Source: a virus
IMG/VR virus record: IMGVR_UViG_3300042453_004186
Coordinates: 1 to 64,000 of that record
DNA: 64,000 bases
Strand: one strand, 5' to 3'
The position numbers and the translations under genes were made by a program. The notes beneath the pieces were generated by a model. It was not told where the DNA came from and searched no databases. It worked only from the letters and a program-made list of their open reading frames with translations. Within the stretch, counting starts at the first letter, position 1. Each line of letters opens with the position of its first letter. This document shows, in pieces, positions 25,308 to 33,770 of the stretch.

Positions 25308-25610
25308 ATGAAACAGTTACAAGCAACGTTTAACGCGGTTATTGTTAAACCCCGCGAAGAAGAAGAAGGAATGTTTGGTTCCATCATTGTACCCGATATG
25401 GGTAAAGAAAAAGCGCTTATTGGTACCATCGTATCTGTAGGCCCAGGCCAACACTCATTCTCAGGTGAATTTATCCCTACAGTACTACAAGTAGGAATGG
25501 AAGTAATGTTACCAAGTATGGGCCCAAACAAAATTGAATTGGAAGGACAAGAGTATTGGGTATGCCCTGAAAATCAAGTATTAGCAATCATTCAAACAAC
25601 AGAACAATAA
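25308..25610 (+). CDS. groES: Co-chaperonin GroES
   Basis: This 100-residue protein of the Cpn10 family has ATFNAVIVKPREEEE at the N-terminus, a mobile-loop region GSIIVPDMGKEKALIGTIVSVGPG, and the C-terminal strand EGQEYWVCPENQVLAII. The length matches bacterial GroES (about 97). It caps the GroEL ring encoded immediately downstream (one base gap). A phage-encoded pair can replace host chaperonin for folding capsid or other phage proteins. The mobile loop is longer and more Met/Gly-rich at its tip (EGMFGSIIVP). Confidence 0.9.
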   Translation: MKQLQATFNAVIVKPREEEEGMFGSIIVPDMGKEKALIGTIVSVGPGQHSFSGEFIPTVLQVGMEVMLPSMGPNKIELEGQEYWVCPENQVLAIIQTTEQ

Positions 25611-25611
25611 T

Positions 25612-27228
25612 ATGAGTAAAATTATCGAATTCGGTCCTGAAGCAAGGAAAAAACTTGTAACTGGTATTGATAAACTAGCAAACGCAGTTACGTCTACATT
25701 AGGTCCAAATGGTCGTAATGTGGTTATAGCAAATCAAGGTGGTTACCCCCAATCAACAAAAGATGGTGTAACTGTAGCCAAAAACATTTCACTTGAAGAT
25801 CCAATTGAAGAATTGGGTGTACAACTTGTAAAACAAGCAGCTATTAAAACAGCTGAAGGAGCAGGTGATGGTACAACTACATCTACATTATTGGCTCAAG
25901 AAATGGTTAAAGCTGGATTAACCCACTTAAACAATGGAGTAAATGCAGTAACTATCAAACGTGATATTGATGCCGCAGTTAAAGACGTAGTTGCAGAATT
26001 ACGTAAAGGTATATCACAAGACATTAGCTCTGAAGATCAATTAAAACAAGTAGCCACTATCTCAGGCAATAACGACCCAGAAGTAGGAGAGTTGATTGCA
26101 ACAGCAATGAATAAAGTAGGCCGTGAAGGAGTAGTTTACATTGAAGAATCTAAATCAGGTGAAACATATCTTGAAACAGTAGAAGGTATGCAGTTTGATC
26201 GTGGTTATAAATCACATTACTTTGTTACAGATAACAACACAATGAGTTGCACACTTGAAAATGCTTATGTATTAATTGCAGATAAGCGTTTTTCATCTGT
26301 AAAAGAATTATTACCAATCCTAGAAAATGTAGGTAGTCAAGGCAAATCATTACTTATTATCGCAGAGGATATTGATGGTGAAGCATTAGCTACACTTATC
26401 GTTAATAAAATGCGAGGTACACTTAAAGTAGCAGCTGTTAAAGCACCTGACTTTGGTGATCGTAGAAAACTTATTTTAGACGATATTGCAATTTTAACAG
26501 GAGGTGAGGTATTTAGTACTGACAAAGGCATGAAATTAGATCGCTTTGATGCGAAATGGTTCGGCCAAGCTAGATTAGTTACAATTACAAAAGATGAAAC
26601 AACGATCGTTGATGGACGAGGAGAATCTGAACGAATACAAGCACGTATTGAAGAACTTCAGCTTCAAATCGAAAAAGCAAAAACCCCATTTGAACAAGAA
26701 AAACTCCAAGAAAGACTCGCGAAATTTGTCGGAGGAGTAGCAATTGTTCACGTAGGTGGAAATACAGAAACTGAGGTCAAAGAAAAGAAAGACCGCGTAG
26801 ATGATGCACTTCAAGCAACCAAAGCTGCAATTGAAGAAGGTATCGTACCCGGTGGTGGATCAGCTTTACTATATGCTCGTGAAGCAATTAAAAATAGTAA
26901 AACCGTAGGTGGACAAATTGTTTATCAAGCATGTGGTGCACCATTTATGAAAATCCTTACTAATGCTGGTTCTACTGAACAAGAAGCATATTACTTAATC
27001 AACAAGTTAGGTGGTAATGATAATTGGAAAGGATATAATTTAGTATCTGAAAAATTCGTTAACATGAAAGACGCAGGTATTATTGACCCAACTAAAGTTA
27101 CTCGTACTGCAATTGAAAACGCAGCATCAGTAGCAGGAACAATTCTATTAACAGAATGCACTGTCGTAGACAAGCCTGAAGATAAAAAACAGGATGATAT
27201 GATGGGTGGAATGGGAGACATGTTCTAA
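25612..27228 (+). CDS. groEL: Chaperonin GroEL
   Basis: This 538-residue full-length chaperonin is close to the usual 548. ATP-binding and hydrolysis motifs are intact: LGPNGRNV near 30, TKDGVTVAK near 50 (catalytic Asp), GAGDGTTTSTLLAQ near 84-97, and VDDALQATKAAIEEGIVPGGG near 394-414. The C-terminus keeps the Gly-Met tail (MMGGMGDMF). Nothing suggests decay, so this should form a working ring with the phage GroES. Host-derived acquisition is plausible; a phylogeny would be needed to show the source. Confidence 0.96.
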   Translation: MSKIIEFGPEARKKLVTGIDKLANAVTSTLGPNGRNVVIANQGGYPQSTKDGVTVAKNISLEDPIEELGVQLVKQAAIKTAEGAGDGTTTSTLLAQEMVKAGLTHLNNGVNAVTIKRDIDAAVKDVVAELRKGISQDISSEDQLKQVATISGNNDPEVGELIATAMNKVGREGVVYIEESKSGETYLETVEGMQFDRGYKSHYFVTDNNTMSCTLENAYVLIADKRFSSVKELLPILENVGSQGKSLLIIAEDIDGEALATLIVNKMRGTLKVAAVKAPDFGDRRKLILDDIAILTGGEVFSTDKGMKLDRFDAKWFGQARLVTITKDETTIVDGRGESERIQARIEELQLQIEKAKTPFEQEKLQERLAKFVGGVAIVHVGGNTETEVKEKKDRVDDALQATKAAIEEGIVPGGGSALLYAREAIKNSKTVGGQIVYQACGAPFMKILTNAGSTEQEAYYLINKLGGNDNWKGYNLVSEKFVNMKDAGIIDPTKVTRTAIENAASVAGTILLTECTVVDKPEDKKQDDMMGGMGDMF

Positions 27229-27500
27229 TGGCTACCGAGGTCAAAGAAGAATTAGTATTGATCGCTGAGCGACACCCACCTGGAGATCAGTGGGTGTTGC
27301 TTGTTGATCCTAATCATGTGTATAAGTCATTAACTGAAGTATTAGAAGGTTATTTTGAAGAAGCTGGAGGACTATCATGTGACTTTAGATTGTCACCTAT
27401 GAAGGGTAAATTATATGCTATTGATAGTGTAGTGGTTGAGAAAGCAGCACCACCCCCACCTCCACCACCTAAGAAATTTAACATGTACGGTGATTATTAA
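27228..27500 (+). CDS. Hypothetical protein with polyproline tail
   Basis: This 90-residue protein overlaps the groEL stop by one base (TAATG). It has a beta/alpha N-terminal part of about 70 residues and a run of seven prolines (about 76-82) before KKFNMYGDY. No family is recognised. The Pro tract is probably a linker to a short C-terminal peptide. It ends 10 bp before a terminator and so closes the chaperonin operon. Confidence 0.6.
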   Translation: MATEVKEELVLIAERHPPGDQWVLLVDPNHVYKSLTEVLEGYFEEAGGLSCDFRLSPMKGKLYAIDSVVVEKAAPPPPPPPKKFNMYGDY

Positions 27501-27507
27501 AATAAAA

Positions 27508-27539
27508 TTTGGCCTTCGGGCCATTTTTTATTATCTTTA
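27508..27539 (+). promoter_or_regulatory. Predicted clamp-loader promoter around a terminator, TTTG-N20-TATCTTTA
   Basis: Perfect TTTG at 27508-27511 whose G is the first base of the hairpin, a 20 bp spacer containing hairpin and T-run, and TATCTTTA at 27532-27539. The gp44-like ATG is 4 nt downstream. Confidence 0.68.
27511..27529 (+). terminator. Rho-independent terminator after the chaperonin operon (UUCG loop)
   Basis: GGCC-TTCG-GGCC hairpin at 27511-27522 followed by A and six T. It is nearly identical to the terminator after nrdA. Confidence 0.82.
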
Positions 27540-27543
27540 TAGT

Positions 27544-28482
27544 ATGAAAGAAAATAGTTTATTTGTAGAAAAATATAGATCTAAAACATTAGAAGATTAT
27601 ATTGGTAATGAGCAATTAAAATCTATTGTTGCTCAATACATTGAAAAAAACGATTTACAAAACTTACTATTGTATGGTACACCTGGTACAGGTAAAACAA
27701 CATTAGCTAAATTAATTGTAAACAACTTTGATTGTGATTTCCTCTACATTAACGCAAGTGATGAGAGAGGTATTGACACTATTAGAGATAAAGTTCAAGG
27801 TTTTGCTTCAAGTGCTTCATTTAAACCAATTAAGATTATTATCTTAGATGAAGCTGATTTCTTAACTATACAAGCACAAGCATCACTTCGAAACATTATT
27901 GAGACATATTCTCGCACTACCAGATTTATATTAACATGTAATTATCTTGAGCGTATTATTGATCCACTTCAATCACGTTGTCAAGTATTAAAAATTACAC
28001 CTCCATCTAAAAAAGAAGTAGCAAAACACATTGCTGGTATTCTAGATAAAGAAGAAATTAGTTATGAATTAGGGGATTTAGCCCTAATAGTTAACAAACA
28101 CTACCCAGATGTTAGAAAAATACTTAACACTTGCCAAGTAAATACTGTTGATGGGGGTGCTAATGACTTATATCTTAAAATAGATAAAACAGTATTAACA
28201 GGTAGTTATAAAGACGGATTATTAAAGGAACTTAAATCACCATCTAAAGATAGTTTTAAAAACATTAGGCAAATACTTGCTGATAGCAATTTGGATGATT
28301 TTGAAGATGTTTATAGATTCCTATATGATAGTTTAGATGAGTATGGTAACAATGATTTAGCTAAAGCATTAATTGTTATTGAAATAGAAAATTATATGTA
28401 CCATGCTAACTTTAGAATCGATAAAGAAATTAATGTAATGGCTTTATTAGCCTCAATTTTAAAAATAATAAATAATAAATAA
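27544..28482 (+). CDS. Clamp loader ATPase, gp44/RFC-small-subunit-like
   Basis: This 312-residue AAA+ protein has FVEKYRSKTLEDYIGN at the N-terminus, Walker A YGTPGTGKTTLAKL at 44-57, Walker B IIILDEADFL near 100, and the SRC arginine-finger motif in PLQSRCQVLKI near 145. It loads the gp45-like clamp using ATP. The ATG at 27544 is preferred over a longer frame from 27436, which would read through the terminator and promoter. The gp62-like partner is two genes downstream. Confidence 0.92.
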   Translation: MKENSLFVEKYRSKTLEDYIGNEQLKSIVAQYIEKNDLQNLLLYGTPGTGKTTLAKLIVNNFDCDFLYINASDERGIDTIRDKVQGFASSASFKPIKIIILDEADFLTIQAQASLRNIIETYSRTTRFILTCNYLERIIDPLQSRCQVLKITPPSKKEVAKHIAGILDKEEISYELGDLALIVNKHYPDVRKILNTCQVNTVDGGANDLYLKIDKTVLTGSYKDGLLKELKSPSKDSFKNIRQILADSNLDDFEDVYRFLYDSLDEYGNNDLAKALIVIEIENYMYHANFRIDKEINVMALLASILKIINNK

Positions 28483-28483
28483 A

Positions 28484-28738
28484 ATGAGTAATCAACAACA
28501 AAACCTCAACATTAAAGTTGACCCAAGCCAAACAACACCAATTGTTTCCCCTGAAGGAAAACAAGTGTTTACTGAAGGTGTTTTGCTACGTAAAGTATCT
28601 AAATTCTTAGCTGGCACAGCAGAGGATGCAATTATGCCTGTCCCTTGCTTTTACGACCCTACCTCAGGTAAGATCTTAATCGAAATGTTACCAACTGAAT
28701 TTAGAGAAGAATACCAAAAGTACAATGACTCTCTTTGA
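28484..28738 (+). CDS. Hypothetical 84-residue protein
   Basis: This small protein between the two clamp-loader genes contains VSPEGKQVFTEGVLLRKVSKFLAGT and a C-terminal CFYDPTSGKILIEMLP. No family is recognised. It overlaps the gp62-like gene by 14 bases, which suggests co-translation and possibly a replisome accessory role. Confidence 0.6.
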   Translation: MSNQQQNLNIKVDPSQTTPIVSPEGKQVFTEGVLLRKVSKFLAGTAEDAIMPVPCFYDPTSGKILIEMLPTEFREEYQKYNDSL

Positions 28739-29135
28739 TTGGATTAACCAGATCACTTACGAGAAAAAATCTTGGAATTTATTTACTGAGGAAGAGAAAA
28801 AATCATTTGAACCATACATGATTCATCGATTCCTCAGTATGAATCCTGAGTACATTGAATTTGTAAATTTAGTACAAACTTTCCCATATTCTGATAAAGA
28901 AAAAACGTATAATATATATTTATATATGATACCCAAAAAGAAAATGTTCTTAAAATATATTAAATCTACAAAGTCTAAAACCAAAGAAGCATTGCTAAAA
29001 CATATTGCTTCTTACTACGAGTGTTCACTTGGTGAAGCGGAAGAATATACTCACATATTAAGAGAATCTGGTATCAAATCTATTCTTTCTAAATTAGGAA
29101 TTGAAGAAAAGGAACAAAAGAAGTTATTAAAATGA
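28725..29135 (+). CDS. Clamp loader small subunit, gp62-like
   Basis: This 136-residue helical protein has LFDWINQITYEKKSW at the start, MIHRFLSMNPEYIEFVN near 32, YMIPKKKMFLKYIK near 66, and a C-terminal LLKHIASYYECSLGEAEEYTHILRESG. The order of these segments parallels T4 gp62 (187 residues). The family is poorly conserved, so context next to the gp44-like gene carries weight. It would complete the clamp-loader complex. Confidence 0.72.
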   Translation: MTLFDWINQITYEKKSWNLFTEEEKKSFEPYMIHRFLSMNPEYIEFVNLVQTFPYSDKEKTYNIYLYMIPKKKMFLKYIKSTKSKTKEALLKHIASYYECSLGEAEEYTHILRESGIKSILSKLGIEEKEQKKLLK

Positions 29136-29386
29136 AGGATAAAATTACAGAAGCAGTTATTGAAGATCTTAAATCAAGAAGTGAACGTGGTATTAAAAAA
29201 TATAACACTACTTTAGATCAAAATAACAAAGATGATTACATGAATCATCTATATGAGGAACTATTAGACGCAGCTCAATATGTTAAAAAAGAAATGTCTA
29301 TTATTCCTGAAATTCAAGAATTAATCCAAAAATACCCTAACAATGCTGAGTTAGGGGAGATTATTCGTAATAAGTATAAAAAATAA
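29132..29386 (+). CDS. Small MazG-like / phage nucleotide-metabolism-type protein
   Basis: This 84-residue protein contains RSERGIKKYNTTLDQN and HLYEELLDAAQYVKKEM. That pattern is seen in many small phage proteins related to the MazG/dUTPase-like all-alpha pyrophosphatases. Only one acidic EExxD segment is visible, so enzymatic activity is uncertain. The start overlaps the gp62-like stop by four bases. Confidence 0.55.
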   Translation: MKDKITEAVIEDLKSRSERGIKKYNTTLDQNNKDDYMNHLYEELLDAAQYVKKEMSIIPEIQELIQKYPNNAELGEIIRNKYKK

Positions 29387-29389
29387 GTT

Positions 29390-30325
29390 TTGGCTAAATC
29401 GGTTCCATTTTTAGTAAAGGTTATAAAGAATTATAAACCTCAAGAGATAAATTATGCTTTTCAAAAGACAATCTCTTATAGTCAATTTTCTGTTTATAAT
29501 GAATGTCCTTTAAAATGGAAATTACTTTATAAAGATAATTTACAAATATATCAACCAACAATTCATACTGTATTTGGAACAGCAATGCACGAGACTATCC
29601 AAGCATATATTACTAAAATATATGATGAAAGTGGAGCAGCAGCTGATAGAATGAACTTAGATGAATTATTCGAAGACAGATTCAGAGAAACATATAGTTC
29701 TGAATATAAAAAGAATAAGAGCATTCATTTTAGCTCATCACCCGAAATGAGAGAATTTTATGATGACGGGTTGGCTATTATAGATTATCTAAAAAAGAAA
29801 CGAAACCAATACTTCAGTATCAAAAACTGGCATTTAGTAGGATGTGAAATTCCTATTGTCATTAACCCAACTGACCAACATAAAAACTTGTTATATAAGG
29901 GCTATCTTGACCTAGTATTATATAATGAAGTTACAAATAAGTTGAAGATAATCGATTTTAAAACATCTACTAGGGGTTGGAATGACGATACCAAAAAAGA
30001 TGAAAATAAGCAATTTCAACTAATATTATACAAACATTATTTAAGTAAACAATTTAATGTTCCTGAAGATAATATTGATGTTGAATTTGTTATATTAAAA
30101 AGAAAAATATGGGAGGAAAGTGAGTATCCCCAAAGTCGAATTCAAGAATATGCTCCACCAAGTGGGAAAGTAAAAATGAATAAGGCTAAAACTGCTTTGA
30201 ATAAATTTCTTGATGAATGTTTTGAGTTAGATGGAACATTTAAAGAAACAGATCACCAACCAACAGTAAACAAAAACTGCCAATGGTGCCCGTTTAATAA
30301 CAGAAAAGATTTATGCCAAGTGTAA
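29390..30325 (+). CDS. PD-(D/E)XK nuclease, RecB/Cas4-like
   Basis: This 311-residue protein has the RecB-family order. ISYSQFSVYNECPLKWKL is near 28-45, HTVFGTAMHETIQAY near 60, and YKGYLDLVLYNE near 170 is followed by LKIIDFKTSTRG, giving Asp and D-x-K active-site residues. A C-terminal cysteine group (CQWCPFNNRKDLC, with an earlier Cys near 151) may hold an iron-sulfur cluster or zinc as in Cas4/AddB. The start is TTG in a GTTTTG context, with no better ATG upstream of the first conserved motif. Likely a DNA end-processing exonuclease. Confidence 0.8.
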   Translation: MAKSVPFLVKVIKNYKPQEINYAFQKTISYSQFSVYNECPLKWKLLYKDNLQIYQPTIHTVFGTAMHETIQAYITKIYDESGAAADRMNLDELFEDRFRETYSSEYKKNKSIHFSSSPEMREFYDDGLAIIDYLKKKRNQYFSIKNWHLVGCEIPIVINPTDQHKNLLYKGYLDLVLYNEVTNKLKIIDFKTSTRGWNDDTKKDENKQFQLILYKHYLSKQFNVPEDNIDVEFVILKRKIWEESEYPQSRIQEYAPPSGKVKMNKAKTALNKFLDECFELDGTFKETDHQPTVNKNCQWCPFNNRKDLCQV

Positions 30326-30365
30326 TTTTCTCACTTTTATATATATTTATATACAAATAAAAGCT

Positions 30366-30554
30366 ATGAGTAAAAAAGACATGACACTTACAAGTGTTAA
30401 AGTACAAAGCGAGTTATTTGAAGATTTTAAAATGAGTTGTGTAAAACATAAGTTCTCTTTACAAAAACTTGTAGACCGCACAATCCATTTATATCTTACA
30501 GACGACGAGTTTAGAAAATCAATTCACAATCACAATAATTTAGATATAAAATAA
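30366..30554 (+). CDS. Ribbon-helix-helix-type small DNA-binding protein
   Basis: This 62-residue protein fits the RHH (Arc/MetJ-like) pattern: a strand TLTSVKVQSELF, then helix EDFKMSCVKHKFS and helix LQKLVDRTIHLYLTD. It would bind DNA as a dimer. Its position directly upstream of the 24-gene glycan island makes it a candidate regulator of that island. An ATATATTTATATAC stretch at about 30338 upstream resembles a -7 box but lacks a clear -33 box. Confidence 0.68.
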   Translation: MSKKDMTLTSVKVQSELFEDFKMSCVKHKFSLQKLVDRTIHLYLTDDEFRKSIHNHNNLDIK

Positions 30555-30560
30555 AGTTAC

Positions 30561-31997
30561 ATGAATTCAAGTTTTGCTTATCTTCCTCAAAACGAAAGGA
30601 AGAAAATCTTGCTTATCTGCGATGACATTAGAGTTCATTCAGGTGTAGCAACAGTTGCTCGAGAAATGGTAATAAACACCGCTCAGCATTTTAATTGGGT
30701 TAACGTTGGGGGAGCCATTAATCACCCAGAACAAGGTAAACGCTTAGACTTAAGCGCAGATACTAATGTTAACACCGGGTTAACTGATAGCTCAGTTGTA
30801 GTATACCCAACCAACGGATATGGGGATGCTCGTTTCATTAGACATCTAATCCAAATGGAAAAGCCAGATGCTATTTTCCTAATTACTGACCCAAGATATT
30901 TTATCTGGCTATTTCAAATCGAAAACGAAATCAGAAAGAAAACACCTATTATCTATTTGAATATTTGGGATGATTACCCAGCGCCAATGTATAATAAGCC
31001 ATATTATGAATCATGTGATGCTTTGTTGGCTATTTCAAAACAAACTAAAAACATTAATGAATTAGTGTTAGGTGATAAAACAAAAGGTAAAATCATTGAG
31101 TATGTTCCTCATGGGTTAAATGAAGAAGTATTTAAACCACTTAATAAAAAAGATAAAGAATTAATCGATTTTAAAAAGAAATTATTTGGAGGTAAAGATA
31201 TTGATTTTGCTTTATTCTTTAACTCAAGAAATATTCGCCGCAAACAAATTCCGGACGCATTATTTGCTTATAAAATATTTATCGATTCATTAACTGAAGA
31301 ACAAGCTAAGAAATGTGCTTTTGTATTGCATACCCAAGTAGTAGATGATAATGGTACTGATTTGGAAGCAGTAAGAGAAATGTTATTTGGAAGTGACTCT
31401 AAATATAATATCATATTCTCTAACCAAGTATTAGATCCTAATGGAATGAATATGTTATATAACAGTACAGATGCTCAAATTTTATTAACCAATAATGAAG
31501 GATGGGGATTAAGTTTAACCGAAGCAATTTTAGTAGGTAACCCTATTATTGCAAACGTAACAGGTGGAATGCAAGACCAAATGCGTTTTAGTAAAAAAGG
31601 CAAATGGATTGATTTTAGTGCTGATTTCCCTTCTAACCATACCGGTAAGATTAAAGAACATGGTGAATGGGCTTTCCCAGTATACCCGACTAATAGATCA
31701 ATTCAAGGCTCTCCATTAACTCCTTACATTTGGGATGATAGATGTAATGCAGAAGACGCGGCTGAACAAATTAAAGCTGTTTATAAATTATCTAAAGAAG
31801 AGAGACAAGCATTAGGATTAAAAGGTCGTGAATGGGCTTTAAGTGAAGAAGCTGGGTTCACAGCTGAAAATATGGGTAAAAAAGTTATTAAAACATTAGA
31901 TAAGTTGTTTAAAACTTGGAAACCAAGAGAAAAATATGAATTTATAAACACAAGTGAAGTTAAAGATAAAGTAGTACCTCACAAATTAGTATATTAA
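30561..31997 (+). CDS. Glycosyltransferase, GT-B fold (family 4-like)
   Basis: This 478-residue protein opens with a Rossmann strand (KKILLICDDIRVHSGVATVARE). It has the GT-B C-terminal features NSRNIRRKQIPDALFAYK near 223, and NEGWGLSLTEAILVGNPIIANVTGGMQDQ near 310-338, which holds the E-x7-E-like donor phosphate/ribose contact. It would transfer a sugar from a nucleotide donor. It is the first gene of the glycan island and is followed by a related GT. Donor and acceptor cannot be told from sequence. Confidence 0.8.
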   Translation: MNSSFAYLPQNERKKILLICDDIRVHSGVATVAREMVINTAQHFNWVNVGGAINHPEQGKRLDLSADTNVNTGLTDSSVVVYPTNGYGDARFIRHLIQMEKPDAIFLITDPRYFIWLFQIENEIRKKTPIIYLNIWDDYPAPMYNKPYYESCDALLAISKQTKNINELVLGDKTKGKIIEYVPHGLNEEVFKPLNKKDKELIDFKKKLFGGKDIDFALFFNSRNIRRKQIPDALFAYKIFIDSLTEEQAKKCAFVLHTQVVDDNGTDLEAVREMLFGSDSKYNIIFSNQVLDPNGMNMLYNSTDAQILLTNNEGWGLSLTEAILVGNPIIANVTGGMQDQMRFSKKGKWIDFSADFPSNHTGKIKEHGEWAFPVYPTNRSIQGSPLTPYIWDDRCNAEDAAEQIKAVYKLSKEERQALGLKGREWALSEEAGFTAENMGKKVIKTLDKLFKTWKPREKYEFINTSEVKDKVVPHKLVY

Positions 31998-32003
31998 GAA
32001 GTT

Positions 32004-33311
32004 ATGAGTAAACCGTTATTTTTTATCTCCTGCCCTATTGATACTTATAGTGGCTACGGAGCACGCTCTCGAGATTTAGTTAGAGCAATTATTGAATTAG
32101 ATAAATACGATGTAAAGATTATCCCACAAATGTGGGGTAATACTCCCTGGGAATTTATCCATGATAACCCAGAGTGGGAATTTTTAAATGATCATATTTG
32201 GAATCAACCTCAATTACCAAAGCAACCTGAGATTTGGATGCAAATTACTATACCAAGTGAATTTCAACCTATTGGAAAATTTAATATTGGAGTAACAGCC
32301 GGTATTGAAACAACAATTTCACCAGGTGATTGGATTGAAGGATGTAATAGAATGAATTTAGTATTAACTTCTTCTGAACATTCTAAAGAGACATTTATTA
32401 AAACTGTGATGCAGCAGGTAGATCAACGCACTAACCAAGTTGTTGGTGAGTTAAAAATTGAAAAACCAATTGAAGTACTATTTGAAGGTGCAAATGTTGA
32501 AATTTATAAACCACTTGACAAAGTATCTTTATTCCCTGAGTTAAATGATATTAAGGAAAAATTTGCATTTCTGTTTGTAGGTCACTGGATTAATGGTGAT
32601 TTGGGTGAGGATAGAAAAAATGTTGGGTTATTAATTAAAATGTTTTTTGAAATATTTAAAAATAAAAAAGATAAACCTGCACTTATTTTAAAAACATCTC
32701 AAATGGGTTCTTCATATGTAGACCGAGATGAAATTTTAAAGAAAATTAAAGCTATCAAAAACTCGGTTAACAGCAAAGATTTACCTAATGTCTATTTAAT
32801 ACACGGTGAATTTAGTGATGTTGAAATGAATGAGTTATATAATCATCCTAAAATTAAAGCGATGATTAACTTAACTAAAGGTGAAGGATTTGGACGACCA
32901 CTACTTGAATTTAGTTTAACTAAAAAACCAATTATCACAACTAATTGGAGTGGACATACAGATTTCTTAAACCCAGAATTTACTACAATGTTACCTGGTA
33001 CATTAACTAATGTTCACCCAAGTGCTGCTAACAATTGGTTATTAAAAGAATCACAATGGTTCTCAGTAGATTTAGGCCATGCTGGTACTACCATTAAAGA
33101 TATATTTGAAGACCACAAGAAATATATTGATGGTGCTAAACGCCAGGCACACAAAAGCAAAACTGAGTTTAGTTGGGATAAAATGAAGGATAAAGTAGAT
33201 GAATTATTTACTAAATATATCCCTGAGTTCCCGAAACAAGTTCAATTGCAACTCCCTAAATTAAAAAAGATTGAATTACCAAAATTAAAAAAAGTAGAAA
33301 ATAATGGATAA
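32004..33311 (+). CDS. Glycosyltransferase, GT-B fold
   Basis: This 435-residue protein has FISCPIDTYSGYGARSRDLVRA at the N-terminus, a typical donor-side FLFVGHWINGDLGEDRKNVGLLI near 190, and LTKGEGFGRPLLEFSLTKKPIITTNWSGHTDFL near 290-322, the conserved acid-containing motif of family 4-type enzymes. The tail is Lys/Leu-Pro-rich with repeated LPKLKK. It overlaps the next gene by eight bases. Probably works in sequence with the upstream GT. Confidence 0.8.
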   Translation: MSKPLFFISCPIDTYSGYGARSRDLVRAIIELDKYDVKIIPQMWGNTPWEFIHDNPEWEFLNDHIWNQPQLPKQPEIWMQITIPSEFQPIGKFNIGVTAGIETTISPGDWIEGCNRMNLVLTSSEHSKETFIKTVMQQVDQRTNQVVGELKIEKPIEVLFEGANVEIYKPLDKVSLFPELNDIKEKFAFLFVGHWINGDLGEDRKNVGLLIKMFFEIFKNKKDKPALILKTSQMGSSYVDRDEILKKIKAIKNSVNSKDLPNVYLIHGEFSDVEMNELYNHPKIKAMINLTKGEGFGRPLLEFSLTKKPIITTNWSGHTDFLNPEFTTMLPGTLTNVHPSAANNWLLKESQWFSVDLGHAGTTIKDIFEDHKKYIDGAKRQAHKSKTEFSWDKMKDKVDELFTKYIPEFPKQVQLQLPKLKKIELPKLKKVENNG

Positions 33312-33762
33312 AATTATAAATTGTCCTAAATCAGGAGGTGACTTGTGTTATGAAACACAGGTCACACCTGAAATAACAAATTGGATGTCACTATCCTGTG
33401 GGTTTTGGACTAACTCACTTATGACTGAAGGAAGTGAATTTTATGATACTCAAATGGAAATGCTTCCTGAGTTATATAAAGAATTAGCTTGGAAAGATGA
33501 AGCAACAGGTTTAATTTGGTTACCACAAACAATCAATGAGCCTAAACAAGGTATGGTGTTTGCTAATGGTAATGATACTTCAAACTGGAAGTGGGCGGCT
33601 GTTAAAGCAGTGCCTGTAACTGAAGAAGAAAAATTCAAATACCCAATTCCAAAACAACCTGGTAAATTTTATGAGTATAGAATGGATATGAATACTCTTA
33701 AACATTTTGAAGAAAGAGACTTCATAGATGCTTTAAGTTACATAGGTTTACTCCCAGAATAA
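33304..33762 (+). CDS. Hypothetical 152-residue protein
   Basis: The N-terminus (CPKSGGDLCYETQVTPEIT) looks like half of a zinc ribbon. The rest is rich in Trp and aromatic residues (SNWKWAAVKAVPV). No family is recognised. It sits inside the glycan island between GT and epimerase genes, but nothing in the sequence ties it to sugar chemistry. Similar small proteins occur in other large phages as far as I recall, with no function assigned. Confidence 0.6.
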   Translation: MDKIINCPKSGGDLCYETQVTPEITNWMSLSCGFWTNSLMTEGSEFYDTQMEMLPELYKELAWKDEATGLIWLPQTINEPKQGMVFANGNDTSNWKWAAVKAVPVTEEEKFKYPIPKQPGKFYEYRMDMNTLKHFEERDFIDALSYIGLLPE

Positions 33763-33770
33763 TATAACAT

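Noticed and set aside
27436-27543. N-terminal extension of the clamp-loader gene
   Set aside because: The extra 36 residues would be translated from the terminator hairpin and promoter and overlap the preceding gene; the gp44 family begins at the ATG at 27544.
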